A stretch of DNA of 17,522 bases from Acidiferrobacteraceae bacterium (lineage in GTDB: Bacteria > Pseudomonadota > Gammaproteobacteria > Acidiferrobacterales > Acidiferrobacteraceae), in contig DAHWKH010000115.1 in NCBI GenBank assembly GCA_027343725.1, positions 1 through 17,522 of the forward strand. The letters are read 5' to 3'. The notes beneath the pieces were generated by a model. That model had not been told where the DNA came from, searched no databases, and was given only the letters and a program-made list of their open reading frames with translations. A program made the position numbers and the translations under genes. Of the stretch, positions 12,851-17,522 are shown piece by piece. Each line of letters begins with the position of its first letter. Position 1 is the stretch's first letter.

Positions 12851-14620
12851 ATGCGGACACATTGGACGCGAGACCTGCCGGCGGCGGGTGCCGGGAGCCG
12901 AGTGACGGTCTGCGGCTGGGCGCAGAGGCGGCGGGATCACGGCGGCGTGCTGTTCCTGGACGTCCGCGACCGGACCGGTCTGATCCAGGTGGTCTTCGAT
13001 CCGGTGCGCGCGGCGGTCTTTCAGGAGGCCGAGGGGGTCCGGAGCGAGTACGTGCTGCGCGTCACGGGCGTGCTCCGTCACCGCCCGAGCGGCACCGAGA
13101 ACCCGGCGCTGCCGACCGGGGAGTGGGAGCTCGAGGCGCATGAGCTCGAGATCCTGAACCCCTCGGAGGCCTTGCCCTTCCAGCTCGACGAGGAGGGTGT
13201 CGGGGAGGCGGTGCGCCTCAAATACCGGTATCTCGATTTGCGCCGCGTGTCCTTGCGCGACAACCTCGTTCTGCGCCACACCCTGATCCGCGCCGCGCGC
13301 CGTTACCTCGAGGACCGGGAATTCCTCGAGATCGAGACGCCCATGCTCACCCGCTCGACCCCCGAGGGCGCGCGCGACTATCTGGTGCCGAGCCGCACCC
13401 AGCCCGGGCATTTCTTCGCCTTGCCCCAATCGCCGCAGCTTTTCAAACAGATTCTCATGGTGGCGGGCTTCGAGCGCTATTACCAGGTCACGCGCTGCTT
13501 TCGGGACGAGGACCTGCGCGCCGACCGCCAGCCGGAGTTCACGCAACTCGACATCGAGACCTCGTTCCTCGACGAGGAGGCGATCATGGGTCTCATGGAG
13601 GGGCTCATCGCGGCGGTGTTCCGCGAGACCCTCGGCGTCGAGATCCCGTTGCCCCTGCCGCGTTTGGCCTACCGCGAGGCGCTCGCGCGCTTCGGAAGCG
13701 ACAAGCCCGACCTGCGCAACCCGCTCGAGCTTGTCGAGGTCGGGGACTTGATGCGCGACGTCGCGTTTCAGGTGTTTTCGGCTCCGGCGCAGGACCCGCA
13801 CGGGCGTGTGGCAGTGCTGCGCGTTCCTCAGGGTGCCGAGCTCTCGCGCAAGGCGATCGACGACTACACCACCTACGTCGCGGGCTTCGGCGCCAAGGGC
13901 CTGGCCTACATCAAGGTCAATGATCCCGCGAGCGCGGGGGGCCTCCAGTCGCCGATCCTCAAGTTCTTGCCGGAGGCGGTCACGCGCGAGATCCTCGCGC
14001 GCACCGGCGCCGAGGCGGGGGATTTGCTGTTTTTCGGGGCCGACAAGGCGCGCATCGTCAACGAGAGCCTGGGCGCGTTGCGCATGCAGGTCGCGCGCGA
14101 CCGCGGGCTTTTGCGTGAAGGCTTCAGCCTTTTGTGGGTCGTCGATTTCCCGCTCCTCGAGTACGACGAGGCCAATCGCCGCTTCCAGGCGGTCCACCAC
14201 CCGTTCACCGCCCCCCATCGGGACGATCTCGCGCTTTTGACGAGCGACCCGGGGGCGGTGCGCGCGCGCGCGTACGACATCGTCTTGAACGGCACCGAGA
14301 TCGGCGGCGGCTCGATTCGTATTCACGAGCGCGCCATGCAGGAACAGGTGTTCGCGGTCCTCGGCATCGAGGAATCGGCGGCGCGCGAGAAGTTCGGTTT
14401 CCTCTTGGATGCCCTGCGCTACGGGGCGCCGCCGCACGGGGGCCTGGCCTTCGGCATCGATCGCTTGAGTGCGCTCATCGCCGGGGCCGAGTCGATCCGG
14501 GACGTCATCGCCTTCCCCAAGACCCAGAAGGCGACCTGTCCCTTGACCGAGGCCCCGACACCGGTGACCCCGCGCCAGCTCCTCGAGTTGCATTTGCGCA
14601 CGGACGTCCCCAAGGCGTAA
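12851..14620 (+). CDS. aspS: Aspartate--tRNA ligase, probably non-discriminating (Asp/Asn)
   Basis: 589 aa, matching the bacterial-type enzyme (E. coli 590). Start ATG 12851 follows AAGGGG (12842-12847); its spacing of 3 nt is short. Order: OB anticodon-binding domain (residues 1-110), class II catalytic core with motif 2 FRDEDLRADRQPEF (217-230), GAD insertion domain in the middle, and motif 3 GLAFGIDR (531-538). It attaches Asp to tRNA. In the anticodon domain the sequence reads RRRDHGG with His30, and RPSGTENP with Gly81. In Pseudomonas aeruginosa the matching His and Gly mark a non-discriminating AspRS that also makes Asp-tRNA(Asn), whereas E. coli has Leu and Lys there. That would require GatCAB to make Asn-tRNA. 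nudB follows after 3 bp. Confidence 0.96.
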   Translation: MRTHWTRDLPAAGAGSRVTVCGWAQRRRDHGGVLFLDVRDRTGLIQVVFDPVRAAVFQEAEGVRSEYVLRVTGVLRHRPSGTENPALPTGEWELEAHELEILNPSEALPFQLDEEGVGEAVRLKYRYLDLRRVSLRDNLVLRHTLIRAARRYLEDREFLEIETPMLTRSTPEGARDYLVPSRTQPGHFFALPQSPQLFKQILMVAGFERYYQVTRCFRDEDLRADRQPEFTQLDIETSFLDEEAIMGLMEGLIAAVFRETLGVEIPLPLPRLAYREALARFGSDKPDLRNPLELVEVGDLMRDVAFQVFSAPAQDPHGRVAVLRVPQGAELSRKAIDDYTTYVAGFGAKGLAYIKVNDPASAGGLQSPILKFLPEAVTREILARTGAEAGDLLFFGADKARIVNESLGALRMQVARDRGLLREGFSLLWVVDFPLLEYDEANRRFQAVHHPFTAPHRDDLALLTSDPGAVRARAYDIVLNGTEIGGGSIRIHERAMQEQVFAVLGIEESAAREKFGFLLDALRYGAPPHGGLAFGIDRLSALIAGAESIRDVIAFPKTQKATCPLTEAPTPVTPRQLLELHLRTDVPKA

Positions 14621-14623
14621 GTC

Positions 14624-15085
14624 ATGGTTTTAGCGCCCGTGTCGTTCAAGCGCCCCGAGTCGGTCCTGGTCGTGATCTTCACCGCCGCCAACGAGGTCTT
14701 GCTGCTGCGGCGCGCCGATCACGATGCCTTTTGGCAGTCGGTGACCGGGAGTCTCGAATGGCACGAGGAGGATCTGCTGGCCGTGGCGCGCCGGGAGCTC
14801 GCCGAGGAGACCGGGATCGCGGTGTCCGCGGGGTGGCGGGACTGGGAAGTGAGTCATCAGTATGAGATCTTCCCGCAGTGGCGTCACAAGTATCGCCCGG
14901 GGACCGAGCGCAACACCGAGCACGTCTTCTCGGTCGAGCTGGCCGCGCGCGTCCCGGTGACACTGCAGCCGAGCGAGCATCAGGAGTATGTCTGGCTCGA
15001 TTGGTCGAAGGCCCTGTCGCGGGTGACATCGGCCACCAACCGCTGGGCGCTTGCGACCCTCGGGCGTGAACGCGGCGTGGTCTGA
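14624..15085 (+). CDS. nudB: Dihydroneopterin triphosphate diphosphatase (Nudix hydrolase NudB)
   Basis: 153 aa from ATG 14624, 3 bp after the aspS stop. The Nudix box starts at Gly42 (TGSLEWHEED) and continues to REL-AEETGI (57-65). The Gly42-to-Glu49 spacing is one residue longer than the classical GX5E, a variation also seen in some other NudB proteins; the REUXEEXGU part is intact. NudB removes pyrophosphate from dihydroneopterin triphosphate, an early step of folate biosynthesis, in the cytoplasm. Further family features are the KRPESVLVVI start, FWQSVTGSL, and the C-terminal EHQEYVWLDWSKAL. Location between aspS and yebC is the usual one. Probably translated from the aspS transcript. 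Confidence 0.93.
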   Translation: MVLAPVSFKRPESVLVVIFTAANEVLLLRRADHDAFWQSVTGSLEWHEEDLLAVARRELAEETGIAVSAGWRDWEVSHQYEIFPQWRHKYRPGTERNTEHVFSVELAARVPVTLQPSEHQEYVWLDWSKALSRVTSATNRWALATLGRERGVV

Positions 15086-15086
15086 G

Positions 15087-15121
15087 CGGGCCCGGGCCGC
15101 GTCGCGGCGTGATCGGGCCCG
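15087..15121 (+). other. Strong GC-rich hairpin between nudB and yebC
   Basis: CGGGCCCG occurs at 15087-15094 and 15114-15121 and is self-complementary, so the two copies pair. Inside, GCCGC (15096-15100) pairs with GCGGC (15104-15108) around GTC. The structure begins right after the nudB stop. There is no following T-run, so a classical terminator is doubtful; it may stabilise the upstream message or lower readthrough. Confidence 0.4.
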
Positions 15122-15236
15122 GGGACGGCGGGGGCGGTTTACGGCCCGCGGGTCCTTGCGGTAGCGTGGTCTCGGGGCCGTTTCCGGGCCGTCCCGGCCT
15201 GGGGCCCTGGTGTTGCGGGGGGAAGAGAGGTGGGTG

Positions 15237-15968
15237 ATGGCCGGGCATAGCAAATGGGCCAATATTCGGTTTCGTAAGGGCGTCCAGGACGCCAAACGCG
15301 GCAAGGTGTTCACGAAGATCATTCGTGAGATCACCGTCGCCGCGCGCGCAGGCGGCGGGGATCCCGGGCACAATCCGCGCCTGCGGCTCGCCATCGACCG
15401 GGCGCTCGCCCAGAACATGCCCAAGGACAATATCGAACGCGCGGTGCGGCGCGGTACCGGCGAACTGGACGGCGCCCATTACGAGGAGATCCAGTACGAG
15501 GGCTACGCCCCGGGGGGGATCGCGGTGCTCGTGGCCTGCACGACCGACAATCGCAATCGCACCGCCGGCGAAGTGCGTCACACGTTCAGCAAGTACGGGG
15601 GCAATCTCGGAACCGAGGGCTCGGTGGCCTATCTCTTCGAGAAGCGCGGCGTGTTGGCGTTTATCGATGTCAGCGAGGAGCGGTTGCTGGACGCCGTCTT
15701 GGAGGCCGGGGGGGACGATGTCGTGGCGGTGCCCGATGAGGGGTTCGAGGTCTTGACCGCCCCGGAGAAACTCGTCAGTGTGCGCGAGGGCCTCGTGGCG
15801 CAAGGGCTTGCGCCTCAGTCGGCGGAAATCGTGATTCGGCCACTCACGGACGTCGCCGTGGCCGGTGAAGACGCCGAGAGGGTCATGAGGCTCCTCGAGG
15901 CGCTGGAGGATCTCGACGATGTCCAGACGGTATACACCAACGCCGCGTTCGCGGAGGAAACGGCCTGA
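15237..15968 (+). CDS. yebC: YebC/PmpR (TACO1) family protein
   Basis: 243 aa from ATG 15237, preceded by GAGAGG (15226-15231); the in-frame ATG 15210 is rejected because MAGHSKWANIRFRKG is the conserved N-terminus. Conserved features follow: QDAKRGKVFTKIIREITVAAR, NPRLRLAIDRALAQNMPKDNIERA, YEGYAPGGIAVLVACTTDNRNRTA and KYGGNLGTEGSVAYLFEKRG. It contains the usual three domains over its whole length. Traditionally called a transcriptional regulator; bacterial members and mitochondrial TACO1 are also linked to translation of difficult (proline-rich) sequences. Cytoplasmic. It is 151 bp from nudB and 12 bp before ruvC, so it probably shares a transcript with the ruv genes. A promoter may lie in the 151-bp gap, but none is clear. 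Confidence 0.95.
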   Translation: MAGHSKWANIRFRKGVQDAKRGKVFTKIIREITVAARAGGGDPGHNPRLRLAIDRALAQNMPKDNIERAVRRGTGELDGAHYEEIQYEGYAPGGIAVLVACTTDNRNRTAGEVRHTFSKYGGNLGTEGSVAYLFEKRGVLAFIDVSEERLLDAVLEAGGDDVVAVPDEGFEVLTAPEKLVSVREGLVAQGLAPQSAEIVIRPLTDVAVAGEDAERVMRLLEALEDLDDVQTVYTNAAFAEETA

Positions 15969-15980
15969 AGGGGGGCGCTG

Positions 15981-16475
15981 ATGCGCATCCTCGGCGTGGA
16001 CCCGGGCTCCCAGCGGACGGGTTTTGGGGTCTTGGATGAGGAGGCCGGGCGGGCGCGCTACGTTGCGTGCGGCGTGATTTCCGCGTCCCAAGGCCTCATC
16101 CCGGACCGGCTGCGGCGCATCTTCGAGGGCTTAAGCGAGGTGATCGAGCACTATCGGCCCGAGGTCTGCGCGATCGAACGGGTGTTTTTGGCGCGCAATG
16201 TCGACAGCGCGCTCAAACTCGGGCAGGCGCGCGGGGCGGCGCTGGTGGCCGCCTCTTGCGGGCAACTCCCGGTTTACGAATACACGGCGTTGCAGATCAA
16301 GAAGGCCGTGGTGGGGGTCGGGCACGCCGCCAAGCCCCAGGTGCAACACATGATGCGCGCGCTCCTCGGCCTGCAGGCCGTACCCTCCGCCGACGCCGCC
16401 GACGCGCTCGCCTGCGCGCTCTGTCATCTCTACCGCAGCCAGGGCGATTCGGTGTTTTCGGTCCGCGCGCTATGA
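15981..16475 (+). CDS. ruvC: Crossover junction endodeoxyribonuclease RuvC
   Basis: 164 aa from ATG 15981, with AAGGGGGG (15967-15974) upstream. It resolves Holliday junctions made during homologous recombination and repair by paired nicks. The four acidic catalytic residues are visible at the E. coli positions: Asp7 in LGVDPGSQRTG, Glu66 in AIERVF, and Asp138 and Asp141 in SADAADALACALCH. Also conserved: LARNVDSALKLGQARGAAL and the IKKAVVGVGHAAKPQV loop. The length is slightly shorter than E. coli's 173 aa, as in other gammaproteobacteria. The stop overlaps the ruvA start (ATGA), which implies translational coupling. Confidence 0.97.
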   Translation: MRILGVDPGSQRTGFGVLDEEAGRARYVACGVISASQGLIPDRLRRIFEGLSEVIEHYRPEVCAIERVFLARNVDSALKLGQARGAALVAASCGQLPVYEYTALQIKKAVVGVGHAAKPQVQHMMRALLGLQAVPSADAADALACALCHLYRSQGDSVFSVRAL

Positions 16476-17041
16476 TCGGGCGGTTGCACGGGACGATCAT
16501 CGAACGGCACCCGCCGCAGATCCTGCTCGAGGTGAACGGGGTGGGCTACGAGGTGGAGTTGCCGCTCTCGACGTTCGCCGAACTCCCGGCGGACAGCGAT
16601 GTAACCCTCTACACGCATCTCGTGGTTCGCGAGGACGCTCATTTGCTGTACGGTTTCCTGACGCCCGACCGGCGCGCGTGGTTTCGTCAGCTCTTGAAGG
16701 TCAATGGCGTCGGTCCGCGGATGGCGCTCGCGCTCTTGTCCGGTCTGGGCGACGCGGAACTCTCATCGTGTATCCACGAGGGCGACGTCACCCGCCTCAT
16801 GCGCGCCCCGGGCGTCGGCCGCAAGACCGCGGAACGACTCCTGGTCGAGCTGCGCGGGGCCTTGCCGGCGGGCGCCCCGGGCGTCGTGCGCACGAATGAC
16901 GAAGCCATAGGCGCGCTTTTGACCCTTGGTTACAATAGCCGCGAGGCCGCGGCGGCCGTCGCGCACGCGGAAAAGGTGCTGGGGGCGGGCGCCACCAGCG
17001 AGGCCCTGATCCGGGAGGCCTTAAAGGGCATGATCCGATGA
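16472..17041 (+). CDS. ruvA: Holliday junction branch migration protein RuvA
   Basis: 189 aa from ATG 16472, overlapping ruvC by 4 bp; the much longer open frame to 16067 runs through ruvC and is ignored. Domain I (residues 1-64) is the OB fold, starting MIGRLHGTIIERHPPQILLEVNGVGYEVELPL. Domain II holds two helix-hairpin-helix motifs, LLKVNGVGPRMALALLSGL and LMRAPGVGRKTAERLLVEL, which bind the junction arms. After a short flexible linker, domain III (about 140-189) carries DEAIGALLTLGYNSREA, the RuvB-contact domain. RuvA tetramers bind four-way junctions and load RuvB. It is slightly shorter than E. coli RuvA (203 aa), with the linker reduced. Confidence 0.97.
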   Translation: MIGRLHGTIIERHPPQILLEVNGVGYEVELPLSTFAELPADSDVTLYTHLVVREDAHLLYGFLTPDRRAWFRQLLKVNGVGPRMALALLSGLGDAELSSCIHEGDVTRLMRAPGVGRKTAERLLVELRGALPAGAPGVVRTNDEAIGALLTLGYNSREAAAAVAHAEKVLGAGATSEALIREALKGMIR

Positions 17042-17522
17042 TCGAGACCGAGCGTTTGATGACAGGCGACGGGCAGCCGGCGGAGCGCGCGCAGGAGGTC
17101 ACGCTGCGCCCCAAGCGGCTCGCGGACTACATCGGGCAACCCCGGCTGCGCGCCAAACTCGATGTGTTCCTCGCGGCCGCGCGCGGTCGCTCCGAGTCTC
17201 TCGACCACGTCTTGCTGTTCGGGCCGCCGGGGCTTGGCAAGACCACGCTCGCGCACATCATCGCCGAGGAAATGGGCGCGTCCCTGCGCCAGACCTCGGG
17301 ACCGGTGCTCGAACGCCCGGGTGATCTCGCGGCGCTTCTGACCAATCTGCAGCCGCACGACGTTTTGTTCATCGACGAAATCCATCGCTTGAGCCCCGTG
17401 ATCGAGGAGATCCTGTACCCGGCGATGGAGGATTACGAGCTCGACATTCTCCTTGGCGAGGGCCCGGCCGCGCGCTCCATCAAATTGCATCTGCCGCCGT
17501 TCACGCTGATCGGCGCCACCAC
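17038..17522 (+). CDS. ruvB: Holliday junction ATP-dependent helicase RuvB (truncated by window edge)
   Basis: The first 161 codons are present; the rest lies beyond the window. Start ATG 17038 overlaps the ruvA stop (ATGA). Walker A is GPPGLGKT (62-69) and Walker B is FIDEIH (111-116), preceded by LRPKRLADYIGQ (23-34), the conserved RuvB N-terminal segment. MEDYELDILLGEGPAARSI and FTLIGAT follow, as in all RuvB proteins. It is the hexameric AAA+ motor that drives branch migration with RuvA and positions RuvC. No sign of damage in the visible part. Confidence 0.97.
   Translation, partial: MIETERLMTGDGQPAERAQEVTLRPKRLADYIGQPRLRAKLDVFLAAARGRSESLDHVLLFGPPGLGKTTLAHIIAEEMGASLRQTSGPVLERPGDLAALLTNLQPHDVLFIDEIHRLSPVIEEILYPAMEDYELDILLGEGPAARSIKLHLPPFTLIGAT

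Noticed and set aside
12680..14593. 637-codon antisense ORF across aspS
   Set aside because: Shadow of aspS, whose sense frame has all class II synthetase motifs.
1..17522. Mobile elements, CRISPR arrays, tRNA or rRNA genes
   Set aside because: No transposase or integrase motifs, no regularly spaced repeats, and no tRNA T-loop or rRNA signatures noticed on either strand.

Overview
The window is GC-rich proteobacterial chromosome. Its strongest taxonomic signal is the right half: fmdB, aspS, nudB, yebC, ruvC, ruvA and ruvB in one direction, an arrangement typical of Gammaproteobacteria and relatives. A type IV pilus ATPase (PilU), an HU-type protein with a Lys/Ala-rich N-terminal tail, and a tetraheme cytochrome related to thiosulfate dehydrogenase suggest a sulfur-oxidising, possibly acidophilic, chemolithotrophic gammaproteobacterium (something like Acidiferrobacter). 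That placement is inference; no rRNA or other definitive marker is present.

Layout. (1) 1-2857: the 3' part of a sulfotransferase-like gene, followed at 10 bp by a TPR plus GT-B-type glycosyltransferase-like gene, which looks like a modification module for a glycan or surface structure. (2) 2858-3282: a 425-bp gap with an AT-rich island carrying a 9-bp inverted repeat with a Fur-like core, then a structured segment ending in a strong intrinsic terminator. This is a candidate small RNA or attenuated leader and is the least explained part of the window. (3) 3283-3976: two short exported low-complexity proteins, the first a lipoprotein. (4) 4041-8545: a colinear run of YIP1-family membrane protein, EamA/DMT transporter with a His-rich tail, DUF3096 mini-protein, tetraheme TsdB-TsdA-like cytochrome, DUF2905 mini-protein and glycerate kinase, mostly with short gaps or overlaps. 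(5) 8667-9848: pilU, meeting tail to tail a leftward pair of fructosamine kinase family gene then CBS-domain gene (11271 to 9845). (6) 11607-11945: a leftward HU-family gene with its own terminator-like hairpin, divergent from fmdB. (7) 12132-17522: the fmdB-aspS-nudB-yebC-ruvCAB block; ruvB runs off the right edge.

How the genes work together. aspS charges tRNA and carries residues expected of a non-discriminating AspRS, so this organism may make Asn-tRNA by transamidation. RuvA, RuvB and RuvC form the Holliday-junction migration and resolution complex, and their start/stop overlaps (ATGA) indicate translational coupling. NudB acts in folate synthesis; YebC is a translation or transcription accessory factor. 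The cytochrome fuses an electron-accepting diheme module to a TsdA-like diheme module, but the residue aligned with the catalytic heme's Cys ligand is Ala, so its reaction is uncertain. Nearly all long antisense ORFs in this GC-rich sequence are shadows of the genes listed.
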